From Strix aluco (lineage: Eukaryota; Chordata; Aves; Strigiformes; Strigidae), in NCBI RefSeq assembly GCF_031877795.1, contig NC_133955.1:1674001-1738000 (forward strand): DNA of 64,000 nt. The letters are read 5' to 3'. Position numbers and translations under genes: made by a program. The notes beneath the pieces are model-generated. The model did no database searches and had not been told where the DNA came from. It saw nothing but the letters and a program-made list of their open reading frames with translations. Positions 47,501-55,904 of this stretch are shown piece after piece; within the stretch, counting starts at the first letter, position 1, and each line of letters starts with the position of its first letter.

Positions 47501-50500
47501 CCGTCCAGCCAGTTTTTCACCTCATGAGGTTCAACAAGGCCCAGTGCAAGGTCCTGCACCTGTGTCAAGGCAACCCCCAGTATCAATACAGGCTGGGGGA
47601 TGAAGGAATTGAGAGCAGCCCTGTGGAGAAGAACTTGGGGGTACTGGTAGACAAAAAGCTGGACGTAAGCCAACCACGTGTGCTCACAGCCCAGAAAGTC
47701 AACCATACCCAGGGCTGCATCAAGCGAAGCATAGCCAGCAGGGGAGGGGATTCTCCTCGTCTAGTCCACTCTCATGAAACCCCCCCTGCAGTGCTGGGTC
47801 CAGCTCTGGGGTACCCAGCTCAAGACAGACATGGACCTGCTGGAGCGGGTCCAGGGGAGGCCACAGAAATGGTCAGAGGGCTGGAGCACCTCTGCTATGG
47901 AGAGAGGCTGAGAGAGCTGGGGTTGTTCAGCCTGGAAAAGAGAAGGCTCTAGGGAGACCTTACTGCAGCCTTTCAATACTTAAAAGGGGCTTATAAAAAA
48001 GATGGGGACAGACTTTTTGGCAGGGGCTGCAGCAATAGGAGAAGGTGTAATGGTTTTAAACTAAAAGAGGGTAGATTCAGACTAAGCACAAGGAAGGAAT
48101 TTTTTATGATGAGGGTGGTGAAACACCAGAACAGGTTGCCCAGAGAGGTGGTGGATGCCCCATCCCTGGAAACATTCAAGATCACATTGGACAGGGCTCT
48201 GAGCAACCTCATCTAGTTGAACGTGTCCCTGCACATTGCGGGGTGGGGGGGAACTAGATGACCTTTAGAGGTCCCTTCCAACCCAAACCCAAAACTCTAT
48301 GATTCCATGATCCTGGAAAAAAACCCGCTGTCCATTTTTTCTTGGCTCAGGCTGACAGAGCTTACAGCAGCAAGGCAAGACCACGCCCCAGCCAGCTCCT
48401 TCTCCTCTTCCAGAAACATGGAGAAACCCCCACCAAAACCTACCACCTTCTGCATTATGAAGCTCAGGTGCAACAGAAGCAGCTGTCAAGGGCCCAGACT
48501 CTGCATCTGGAGGCAGAACAACCACCCAGCACAAGGACCCACATCCACCTCCCACCCCACCCTGGCCCTGCCAGACCCCATGCAAGGGGGGCACATCCAG
48601 AGTTACTGGGAGAGGCAGGTGCCAGATGCAAAAATGCATCAGAACAAGACCTCCTTGCTTCTCCCTCAGCATCTCCACCAGCGTCTCTCTTCTCTACCTT
48701 GCCAGCAATCCTTGGAGACCTTGCAGGACGCTGCCTCCCCTCCCAGATCAGCTGTCAGCGGAGGGGGACAGTGGCTCACCAGGGCGCTGAGCTCTGCTGT
48801 CCCCCAGCCACTGTCAGGATGTTCCTCCACCAGCAGCGCCGTCGGAGAGCTGGCCAGCTGCCACAGCATCCATCATCCTACCTGATGTCACGTACGAGGC
48901 TGACGAGGTTTCCTCTTGCAGCATGGATTCAAATCACTTTCTGAGCGGAGCTCAAGCATGAGATGCTGCCCCAGGCTCCCCCACCACACAGGTCTGACAC
49001 CCCAGCACCCAGTCTCTGTGGCTCCACTCCCTTGGAAGGTTCTCTAGCACAGGTGGAAGATGCAAAAAAAAATAGTAAAACACTCTCTTTTTCTAAACAC
49101 GTCCTGCACTGACAGGTTTTGAGCCCCAGCACCCATTGAGGGGCTCTTGACACGCTCAAGTCTCACTCTCGTCACACCCAGACTGGGGAAAAGGCAGCTA
49201 AAAGCTCACTGATTTCAAGTTAAAACCAAGACCAGATGTATTTTACAGCCTTTCACCCCTCTGTGCACACAGGACTTCAAGCTTCAGCTCCTGACAGCCA
49301 GGGAAAGAAAAAACGAGCCCTGAAAAATAAAAACCCCAGCCAGGTGACCCAGGAGGAGTCAGCCCCCCCGATCATGGCTGCCTTCAGCAAACCCTTCACC
49401 TGGCATGGCCACAGCTCTGGGCTGCTAGAGGAAGCCACCCAATCCTCCAGGCAACCAGATTCCATTTTTCAGCCAGTGCAGCTAAAAATCCTGGAAGACA
49501 AGGATGGCACCAAGTCCCCCAGAGAAGCTCTAGCCCCGGCACCTGCATCGCTCTGCGGGCTGGGGAGCATCACCTGCACCCACAGAGATTCCTCGGGAGA
49601 TCTCCAACAACACCAAAATCCAATCCTTCTCAGTTCAGGTTTTATCCCTCCCCAAAGCCCAGATCACAACTATTTCCCCTCCTAACACTCCCATTATATC
49701 ACCTTAAAGCCAGATGCCTCAAACACTTCCCATGCAGTTCCTGTTGAGTTGGGATGTTCTGTGTGTCATGTTATTTAGCTGTCCCTGACAAGTCCTTAAT
49801 TTACAGGACGTTTTCCCAAAGGTCAGTGCCTCTTTTTTGTGTGCACCTGCCACAAAATTTGAACTTTCTAAATAACTTCAGACAGGGGCAAAACTGCAGC
49901 AGAGACTGAGCTCCTCGCTCAGCACCCTGAGCCTGACTGCCCTGCAAAGGTGTTAAACATCCACCACAGACCTCCTCACGAACCAGGAGAGCACGAAGCC
50001 AGCTTCGGCCCGTGCGCAGCGAGTTTCCCTCAAGAGCTGCTGTAATTCCTGGGTGTCACTTTTCCCTACACCAGCAATACGGGCCAAGCAGAAAAGAGTC
50101 TTGGCGCATGGGTCTTGCAGGTGGGGTCTTTCACACAGCAAAACTGCCAGGTATGAACTGTTGATTTGCAGAAACAGGAACGCCACCGAAGCCCACGCTG
50201 AGCCCCATCTGCTGCAGGCATGGCTGGGAGAGGAGGAGGCACGTGGAGAAAGATGAGCTGGGCTGGCAAAAGAGCCATGTCAAGAGGATAAGGGCCATCC
50301 TGTGATTTCCAGCCCTGTGCAGGCAAAACAGCCCAGCAGGTTTGGGATAAAGCTCCATCACCCTTTAAAACTTATGCAGTTATTTAAAAAGGCACTGAAT
50401 TACTTTTTAATTTTTAATGCAGCCTATGTTGCTATTAACAGGCTAGCAGCATACTGTGGGGCCAGAGCAGGCCTAGCCCACATGTGGCACCACCGCGTCC

Positions 50501-52129
50501 CACCCTGACATGGGACTGCAAAAAAGGACCATTAAACATGCAAATGGCAGGGACAAAGTCACCCCAAAAAAGGACTGGTGCTCACGGTCACTGTCCCAGA
50601 GCCACAAAACTCCCCGTCCCCCGAGGCTGGCATCGGTCTGCTGGGAGAACCAGCACAAGACCCCGAGCGGTGACTGCCAGCAAACCAGCTCGAGAGCAGG
50701 GGTGCCACCTTCTCCGGGGTGAAAAGCATTTTAGGGTGTCCTCCCTTCACCCCCAGGCACCTCAGGAAGGATGTATTTGTCCCTGCAGCACCCGGCACCA
50801 AGGGAAAACCTCCTGGGGAGCACAGCTGCAGTGCAATGAAGCCTCTAAATTAGCTGTAAAATCACCTTTGACAGCCCAGCAGCTCCCAGAGCCCCGAGCA
50901 AGCAGACGTAACTCGCTTTGCTTTGGCGCGGAGGCCCTGAGCAAAGCAACAGGGACGAGGGGGGACAGCGAGAGGATCCGCATCCACCTCCCTCCACAAA
51001 ACCCCCGGGAGCAACAGTCCAAACCGGCCCCTTCGGGACCCGCCCGCCAGCGGCTCCCGCCCCGCAGGATCCCGCCCGGAGAGGGCGAGAACAACCCGAG
51101 AGTCGCGGGGAGACTCCACCGAGCATCCCCCGGGTGAAACCACACCCCGGGCTTCGGGATCCAGGGCCCCAGCTCCTGCTCCGCCGCCGGGCCCAGGCAC
51201 CCTGTGGGTGAGGCCGCACAGCCGGGGCGAGGCCGGGAGCGAGGTGTCCCCGGGGTGGGTGTCACTGCCCCACTCGGGGGCGGCAGCACCCCAGCACCCA
51301 TAAAACGCCGCTGCTGGGGGGTGCTGGCCAGGAAGGGACGGAGGCTGCAAGGCAAATAACCGCGTACGCTGGCCACCGAGCCCAAAACGGCACGAGCCCG
51401 GCGGGGTCCTCCCGAGGCCCCACCTGCGTGTCCCTCGGCGGCGCAGGGCCCGGCCATGACAAAGCGCCGGCTCGAAGCGGGCAAGGGCAGGAGCTTCCCC
51501 CGGCTCCAGGGCCGGGACACCCCGCGCAGCACCGGCCATCCGGGGCACCGGCCGCTGCCCCGACCCGGCAGCTCCCCAGCGGCCGAGCCCCAGTCGGGAA
51601 GGGCAGGCGGGTGCTGGAGCCCGCCCGGGGCCTGCTCCGGCTGCGGCCCCCGAGCCGCCGCGCTCGGCACCGGGGATGCGGGGAGCAAACCCCGGGGTCT
51701 GCCCGGGCCCTCGCGGTGCTGCCGGGCCTGCACGCTGCCCCCCCCCTCCCCCCCGCTCTGCACAGGCATTTCCGGGCCGGGGTACGACAGGGCGGGGCGG
51801 TTCTGGGGAGCAGCCGGGGATGGGCAGGACGGGGGTGCAGCGGGGGGGGGATAGGGCAAGGCTCGGGAGCAACGAGATGGGGTGCGAGGCGCAGGGGGGC
51901 AAGCCGGGGGGGGGGGGTGGGTGGGGGGGTGGGGTGTGTGTGTGCACCGCCGGGCCCCGGGGCGCTGCCCGGAGCGGGGGGGGGGGGGGGGGGGGGCCGC
52001 GCTCACCGCGATCACGTTGACGAAGGTGGTCTTGCCCGAGTACTGCAGCCCCACCAGCGTCAGCTCCATCTCCTCCTTCCAGAACAGCGCCCGGAACCAG
52101 TCCAGCAGCTTGTTGAAGAGCGCCAGCAT
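32499..52129 (-). CDS. ARL8A: ARL8A, lysosomal Arf-like small GTPase, seven coding exons
   Basis: The seven exons join in frame to a complete 186-residue protein, the same length as human ARL8A. GTP-bound ARL8 is placed on lysosomes by the BORC complex and recruits PLEKHM2 (SKIP) and kinesin-1, which carry lysosomes and synaptic-vesicle precursors outward along microtubules. Seen in the sequence: an N-terminal amphipathic helix (2-19) with no Gly2, so membrane binding uses the acetylated Met and helix rather than myristate; P-loop GLQYSGKT (27-34); switch I Thr52; switch II WDIGGQ (70-75); NKRD (130-133); and SCK (163-165). The tail HSKSRRS and internal residues fit ARL8A better than ARL8B. 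The start is the only ATG giving the family N terminus. All six introns are GT-AG. It is transcribed from a CpG-rich promoter, convergent with GPR37L1. Confidence 0.97.
32699..32769 (-). CDS. ARL8A: ARL8A coding exon 6
   Basis: Completes Met147 and codes for residues 148-170, which carry the SCK guanine-base motif, ending one base into Asp171. Acceptor ctcccgcag, donor gtgagt. Confidence 0.95.
32770..33693 (-). other. ARL8A intron 5
   Basis: A 0.9 kb GT-AG intron. Long open frames cross it in several directions, but none resembles a known protein. No repeat was recognised. Confidence 0.85.
33694..33761 (-). CDS. ARL8A: ARL8A coding exon 5
   Basis: Codes for residues 125-146 ([22 protein letters not shown]) and the first two bases of Met147. 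It carries the NKRD base-recognition motif. Donor gtaagt, acceptor ccctgcag. Confidence 0.96.
33762..34990 (-). other. ARL8A intron 4, with a 24-base G run
   Basis: A GT-AG intron holding an unbroken run of 24 G on the plus strand (34728-34751), C on the transcribed-sense strand. No gene or transposon was recognised. Confidence 0.85.
34991..35084 (-). CDS. ARL8A: ARL8A coding exon 4
   Basis: Completes Val93 and codes for residues 94-124 ([20 protein letters not shown]...QGIP), ending in phase 0. Acceptor cctttgcag, donor gtgagc. Confidence 0.96.
35085..36854 (-). other. ARL8A intron 3
   Basis: A 1.8 kb GT-AG intron. No coding sequence, RNA gene or clear transposon copy was seen. Confidence 0.85.
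36855..36928 (-). CDS. ARL8A: ARL8A coding exon 3
   Basis: Codes for residues 69-92 ([20 protein letters not shown]...) and two bases of Val93. It holds switch II, WDIGGQ. Acceptor ctgtcacag, donor gtgagt. Confidence 0.96.
36929..37740 (-). other. ARL8A intron 2
   Basis: A 0.8 kb GT-AG intron with nothing recognisable beyond splice signals. Confidence 0.85.
37741..37821 (-). CDS. ARL8A: ARL8A coding exon 2
   Basis: Exactly 27 codons, residues 42-68, phase 0 at both ends, with the switch I segment [13 protein letters not shown]. Acceptor tccttgcag, donor gtaagg. Confidence 0.96.
37822..43746 (-). other. ARL8A intron 1, 3' part
   Basis: The first 5.9 kb of the 14.2 kb intron counted from exon 2. 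No CR1 end or RNA gene was recognised. It contains an unusually long plus-strand open frame at 39698-41089, listed separately, and an AT-richer patch with poly-T and poly-A stretches around 39.1-39.3 kb. Confidence 0.7.
39698..41089 (+). other. 463-codon open frame antisense to ARL8A intron 1, probably not a gene
   Basis: An uninterrupted ATG-to-stop frame that resembles no protein I know. It is rich in Ser, Pro, Gln, His, Thr and Cys with no domain, signal peptide or membrane helix that I can see. Neighbouring frames on both strands are also unusually open (161 and 184 codons), which points to base composition rather than selection. It is noted because its length is well above what the rest of the non-repetitive intergenic DNA gives. 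A processed or lineage-specific transcript cannot be ruled out. Confidence 0.12.
43747..44058 (-). repeat. Unclassified interspersed repeat, inverted partner of 45.6-45.9 kb
   Basis: Read on the minus strand, this segment matches the plus strand of 45641-45921 along most of its length, in the same order of blocks. Shared words include 'ctgcaccagggacaag', 'tttggagaccagtt', 'ctggtgctcag', 'gtcttgtgcaatgcca' and 'ggtgcttctcccctg'. Identity by eye is high in blocks with a few gaps between. It is not CR1. A fragment of an old avian LTR-type element is possible but not shown. Confidence 0.75.
44059..45640. other. Spacer between the inverted repeat copies, in ARL8A intron 1
   Basis: About 1.6 kb of intronic sequence between the two inverted copies, including A/T-rich patches at 44.5-44.6 and 45.28-45.31 kb. 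No gene was recognised. Confidence 0.6.
45641..45921 (+). repeat. Unclassified interspersed repeat, inverted partner of 43.7-44.1 kb
   Basis: Plus-strand copy of the repeat described at 43747-44058. Differences are scattered along the alignment, so the two insertions or duplications are not recent. It lies 1.6 kb from its partner, close enough for the pair to fold together in pre-mRNA. Confidence 0.75.
46470..46665 (+). mobile_element. CR1 LINE, 5' piece of a split copy
   Basis: Plus-strand CR1 reverse transcriptase 3' region. The words 'atcttcattagtgggacat', 'agtggcatcgagtgcaccc', 'gatgacaccaagctgagtgg' and 'gatgccattcagaaggtcc' match the usual CR1 [11 protein letters not shown] / DDTKLSGA segment. 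It stops abruptly where the reverse-strand CR1 begins and resumes at about 47519. It is already a decayed, 5'-truncated copy. Confidence 0.85.
46666..47518 (-). mobile_element. CR1 LINE inserted into an older CR1
   Basis: A minus-strand CR1 3' portion. Read on the plus strand it starts 'atcacagaattgtccagg', passes 'gatcatccagtccaacc', and runs to the 'gtccagccagtttttcac' that lies far up the reverse transcriptase frame. Compared with the copy at 55.2 kb it lacks an internal block of about 200 bp after 'cactcccc', and carries a 14-base C run near 47127. The four bases TCAC occur at both junctions, which could be a short target duplication or microhomology. Confidence 0.9.
47519..48313 (+). mobile_element. 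CR1 LINE, 3' piece of the split copy
   Basis: Continues the plus-strand CR1 interrupted at 46665. It covers the end of the reverse transcriptase ([14 protein letters not shown], then the RRLRGD-like region), then 'acaggttgcccagagagg', 'gatgccccatccctgg', 'cttccaaccc' and the terminal 'ctatgattccatgat'. The coding part is degenerate. Confidence 0.92.
48314..51000 (-). other. ARL8A intron 1, 5' part
   Basis: Intronic sequence with two AT-richer islands (about 49.74-49.88 and 50.36-50.45 kb) that stand out from the GC-rich background. They could be conserved regulatory elements, but this cannot be told from one sequence. No gene was recognised. Confidence 0.6.
52007..52129 (-). CDS. ARL8A: ARL8A coding exon 1
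   Basis: Codes for residues 1-41, from [20 protein letters not shown] to ...TTFVNVIA, with the amphipathic helix and P-loop. Phase 0, donor gtgagc. The second residue is Leu where human ARL8A has Ile. Confidence 0.96.
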
Positions 52130-52132
52130 GGT

Positions 52133-52262
52133 GCCGGGCCGAGCGGGGCGGGGCCGAGCCGGGCCGAAGCGGAGCCAGCCGGGGCGGGACCGGGCCGAGC
52201 AGAGCCGGGCCGAGCCGCGGGTCCGGGCCGAGCCGATGGAGGCCGAGCCGGGCCGAGCCGCC
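52133..52262 (-). repeat. ARL8A: GC-rich short repeat in the ARL8A 5' leader
   Basis: The words gggccgagc / gccgggcc recur many times in about 130 bases just before the ARL8A start codon. It probably lies in the 5' UTR and would give a strongly structured leader. Confidence 0.65.
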
Positions 52263-52340
52263 GCCCCGGTATTGTCCGCGCGCCGCGCACCCTCCTGCCG
52301 CACCGCCGCGCGCCGGGTGGGGCCCGCGCGCCGCCCGCCC

Positions 52341-52361
52341 GCGCTGCCGCCCCCTGGCGGG
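52341..52361 (-). promoter_or_regulatory. Candidate CTCF site
   Basis: The minus strand reads CCGCCAGGGGGCGGCAG, close to the CTCF core consensus. It lies between the ARL8A leader and the minisatellite, about 0.2 kb upstream of the start codon. This is motif evidence only. Confidence 0.45.
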
Positions 52362-52382
52362 TGGGAGGACGCAGCGCACCAG

Positions 52383-54117
52383 GCACCGCCCGCACCCCCG
52401 CACCCTGCACCCCGCACCCAGCACCGTGCACCCTGCACCCCGCACCCAGTAACCTGCACCCCACACCCTGCACCCCTGACACCCCCGACACCCTGCACCC
52501 AGCACCCTGCACCCAGCACCCCCAACACCCACACACCCAGCACCCCGCAACCTGCACCCCCAGCACCCCCACACCCAGCACCCTTGCACCCTGCACCCAG
52601 CACCCTGCACCCCCAACACCCCAGCACCCTGCACCTTGCACCCAGCACCCCGTACCCAGCACCCTGCACCCCGCACCCAGCACCCCACACCCTGCACCCC
52701 TGACACCCCCGACACCCTGCACCCAGCACCCTGCACCCAGCACCCCCACACCCTGCACCCTGCACCCCAACACCCCAGCAGCCTGCACCCTGTACCCCAC
52801 GCCCTAGACCCCTGCACCCTGCACCCCACGCCCTAGACCCCAGCACCCCCACACCCAGTACCCCCACACCCAGCACCCTGCACCCTGCAACCTGTACCCC
52901 CAGCACCCCCACACCCAGCACTCCCACACCCTGCACCCCGCACCCTGCACGCCCAGCACCTCCACACCCAGCACCCCTACACCGCACACCCTGCACCCAA
53001 CACCCTGCACCCTGCACCCCACACCCTGCACCCCCGACACCCCAGCACCCTGCACCCTGCACCCCGTACGCAGCACCCCCGACACCCCCACACCCAGCAC
53101 CCTGCACCCCGTACCCAGCACCCCCACACCCTGCACCCCCAACACCCCAGCAGCCTGCACCCTGCACCCCACGCCCTAGACCCCAGCACCCCCACACCCA
53201 GCACCCCCACACCCAGCACCCCGCACCCTGCACCCCTGACACTCCCACACCTTACACCCCAGCCCCACCCACATCCAGCATCCTGCACCCCACACCATGC
53301 ACCCCACACCCTGCACCCCAGCACCCCCACACCCCCAACACCCCAGCAGCCCCTGCACCCCCACCCTGCTTCCCTGCACCCCCAGCACCCCACACCCTGC
53401 ACCCAGCACCCCCACACCCCCAACACCCCAGCAGCCCCTGCACCCCCACCCTGCTTCCCTGCACCCCCAGCACCCCACACCCTGCACCCCAGCACCCTCA
53501 CACCCACACCCTGCACCCCAGCAGCCCCTGCACCCCCACCCTGCTTCCCTGCGCCCCCAGCACCCCCACACCCTGCACCCTCAGCCCTTCTGCACCCCGG
53601 CACCCCTGCATCCAGCAACCCCCACGCCCTGCACCCCTGTATCCTGCACCCCGCCCACCCCACACCCCCAGCGCCCTCTGCACCCCGGCATACATACATG
53701 CTGCTCCCCCCGCACCCACTGCACCCAGCACCCCTGCTCCCCCTCACCTGCCATGCTGACACCCAGCACCCCTGTACACCCAGCACCCCCAGCACTCCTG
53801 CACCTTGCACCCCCAGTTCCCTGCACTGATCACCCCCTGCATGCCAGCACCCTCAAACTTTTGCAACCCCAGCACCACTGCGCCCTGTGCTCCTGCACCA
53901 TGTGCCCCTGCACCCCTGTGCCCTGCAGCCCCCATCCCCAGCACCCCCTGCATCCTTGGCATCCCTGCACCCCCAGTACCCCTGCAGCCTGCGCCCACAA
54001 TTCCCCTGCTCCTGGCACCCCTTGCACCTTCCTGAGCCCTGCGCCTTCTGCACCCAGCACCCCCACACCCCCAGCACCCCCTGTGCCCTTTCGCACTCAC
54101 TGACCCCTGCACCCGGC
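52383..54117. repeat. 1.7 kb minisatellite of CACCCNG units behind the ARL8A promoter
   Basis: Tandem 7-base units (CACCCTG, CACCCAG, CACCCCG) with frequent slips fill the first kilobase. Higher-order copies are visible: the block around 'cagcagcccctgcaccc' recurs at 53344, 53429 and 53519, a spacing of 85-90 bases. The last 0.5 kb is more decayed. The minus strand carries GGG runs every seven bases, so it fits the G-quadruplex pattern almost throughout. Long open frames across it are an effect of the repeat. Confidence 0.93.
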
Positions 54118-55217
54118 GGCCTGTGCCAGGCAGCACGTGGCTGGCACCCAGCGCTGGCTGGCACGTATCCTGCACCCCGGGACAGAGCCTCTGCACCAGC
54201 CAGCACCCTTCCTCTCCAACCATGCCAGCTGGGCAGACCCCCGATCCTGCACCCTTACGTGTCTCCCCCCCCGGACCCCAACTCCCCCCTGCACCCAGGG
54301 GTCCCACAGGGCTCCCTGGCACCCACAGAAGGGCTGGGCCAGCCTATGGGGCTGCCCCCCAGCCCCGCTGCAGCCCAGGCCACGGTCCCCCTGTTACCAC
54401 CTGAGATAGAGCCACAGCGGGAAAAAAAGTGCCTGGCCAGGGGCCAAGGCAGCTTGGGGGCACAGCAGGAGCCACCCCCCTGCCACAGGTGCCCCTTCCT
54501 CTGGGCTTGTGGCCATGTAGAAGTGCTGGATGCTCCCAAAAGAGGGTGTGACGGTGTGACACCAGTGGCGAGGGTGAGGTCCCAGCAGGGATCGCAGCTC
54601 CTGGGACTCAGTGGACACTAATGGGTGAGATGAGGGTGACCTGGAGGTCCAGCCCCCGTGGGACGTGCACCGTGGCGTGAGGGGACCTCGTGTGCACGAA
54701 GGGGAACTCGTCCACCTGCTGGTTTCTTTTCAGCTGGTTTTGTGGATTTGGGTGCTGGGCTTTGACCTGGCACTTTGCCCTTGGGCCTCAGTCTCCCCAG
54801 GTAATGAGCTGCATCTGCTTTTTGTATTTTTACCCTTTGATTTCTCAAAGCAAGACCTCCGCAGAGCCAGGAGCCCAGACCAATGTGACAAGAGCCGATG
54901 AGCAATTTTCCACATGCAGAGCGAGACACAACCCGAAGGCACGACTTTCTCAAGGGCTGTTTCTATAAGATGTTTATACAGCCTGATACACTGCGACACC
55001 AGCCTTTAGAGATCAGGTTAGGCCCTGCAGCCTCGAAACCCCCTCATTTTCACCCAGCCAAGCTCTGCTGAGTTGCAAGGGGGTGCTAAGCTGCTCCTGC
55101 ACTCCAGGTACTTGTGCTGGCTGTGCTTTCACCCTGCTTTGCCCTTCCATGTAGGTGCTGAGCTCTCAGGGCAGTGTGCTGCCGGCCGCCCTGCCCGGCT
55201 GTGTGATGCCAACAGGC
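54118..55217. other. Intergenic sequence between the minisatellite and CR1
   Basis: No coding exon, RNA gene or clear mobile element was recognised. Confidence 0.55.
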
Positions 55218-55904
55218 TCACAGAATCCCAGTCATCTCGGTTGGAAAGGACCTTGAAGATCATCCAGTCCAACCGTTAACCCATCACTGACAGATCCAAC
55301 TCCACCAGATCCCTCAGCGCTGGGTCAACCCGACTCTTCAACCCCTCCAGGGATGGGGACTCCCCCCCTGCCCTGGGCAGCCCATTCCAACGCCCAACAA
55401 CCCCTTCTGCAAAGAAATCCTTCCTAAGAGCCAGTCTGACCCTGCCCTGGCGCAGCTTGAGGCCATTCCCTCTTGGCCTGGCGCTGGTTCCTTGGCTCAA
55501 GAGACTCCTCCCCCCTCTCTGCACCCTCCTTTCAGGGAGTTGCAGAGGGCCATGAGGTCTCCCCTCAGCCTCCTCTTCTCCAGACTAAACCCCCCCAGTT
55601 CCCTCAGCCGCTCCCCATCAGACCTGTGCTCCAGACCCTGCACCAGCTCCGTTGCCCTTCTCTGGACACGCTCGAGTCATTCAATGGCCTTTTTGGAGTG
55701 AGGGGCCCAAAACTGAACCCACTCATCGAGGGGCGGCCTCACCAGTGCCGAGCACAGGGGTCAGATCCCTTCCCTGTCCCTGCTGGCTACGCTAGTGCTG
55801 GTACAAGCCAGGATGCCATTGGCCTTCTTGGCCACCTGGGCACACTGCTGGCCCCTGTTCAGCCGGCTGTCAATCAACACCCCCAGGTCCCTCTCTGACT
55901 GGCA
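55218..55904 (-). mobile_element. CR1 LINE 3' portion
   Basis: On the plus strand it reads 'tcacagaatccc', 'ggttggaaaggacc', 'gatcatccagtccaacc', 'cagggatggggactcc', 'ccattccaacgccc' and on into the 3' coding region. It is nearly identical in long blocks to the copy at 46666-47060, so both belong to the same CR1 subfamily. It ends at 'ctctctgactggca', after which the sequence is unrelated (5' truncation). Confidence 0.93.

Larger units (their letters stand above)
51000..52380 (-). promoter_or_regulatory. ARL8A: ARL8A CpG island and promoter
   Basis: CpG-dense sequence covering the start of intron 1, exon 1 and the 5' leader. There is no TATA box. GC boxes of the GGGGCGGGG type occur around 52.14-52.20 kb. 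A run of 21 G (51976-51996, plus strand) starts only 10 bases inside the intron from the exon 1 donor, with further G-rich tracts at 51841-51850 and 51906-51945. This fits a housekeeping promoter. Confidence 0.75.

Noticed and set aside
48314-48944. Plus-strand open frames just after the CR1 3' end in ARL8A intron 1
   Set aside because: They begin at the repeat boundary, are composition-driven (Ser, Pro, His, Gln) and have no recognisable domain or splice context.
51428-52807. A 459-codon plus-strand open frame over the ARL8A CpG island and minisatellite
   Set aside because: It is the reverse side of exon 1, the leader and the repeat, with Pro/Ala/Arg then His/Pro/Thr low-complexity sequence and no known domain.
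50762-53248. An 828-codon minus-strand open frame that includes ARL8A exon 1
   Set aside because: Two thirds of it is translated minisatellite (Gly, Cys, Val, Trp, Gln repeats) and the rest is CpG island and intron. Its length comes from the 7-base repeat lacking stops. Only the 41 codons of exon 1 are real.
52383-54117. CRISPR-like or other spaced repeat array
   Set aside because: The units are contiguous short tandem copies without unique spacers, and the setting is a vertebrate genome. It is a minisatellite.
53176-54621. Open frames across the degenerate end of the minisatellite
   Set aside because: They are translations of the repeat in other frames and have no coding features.
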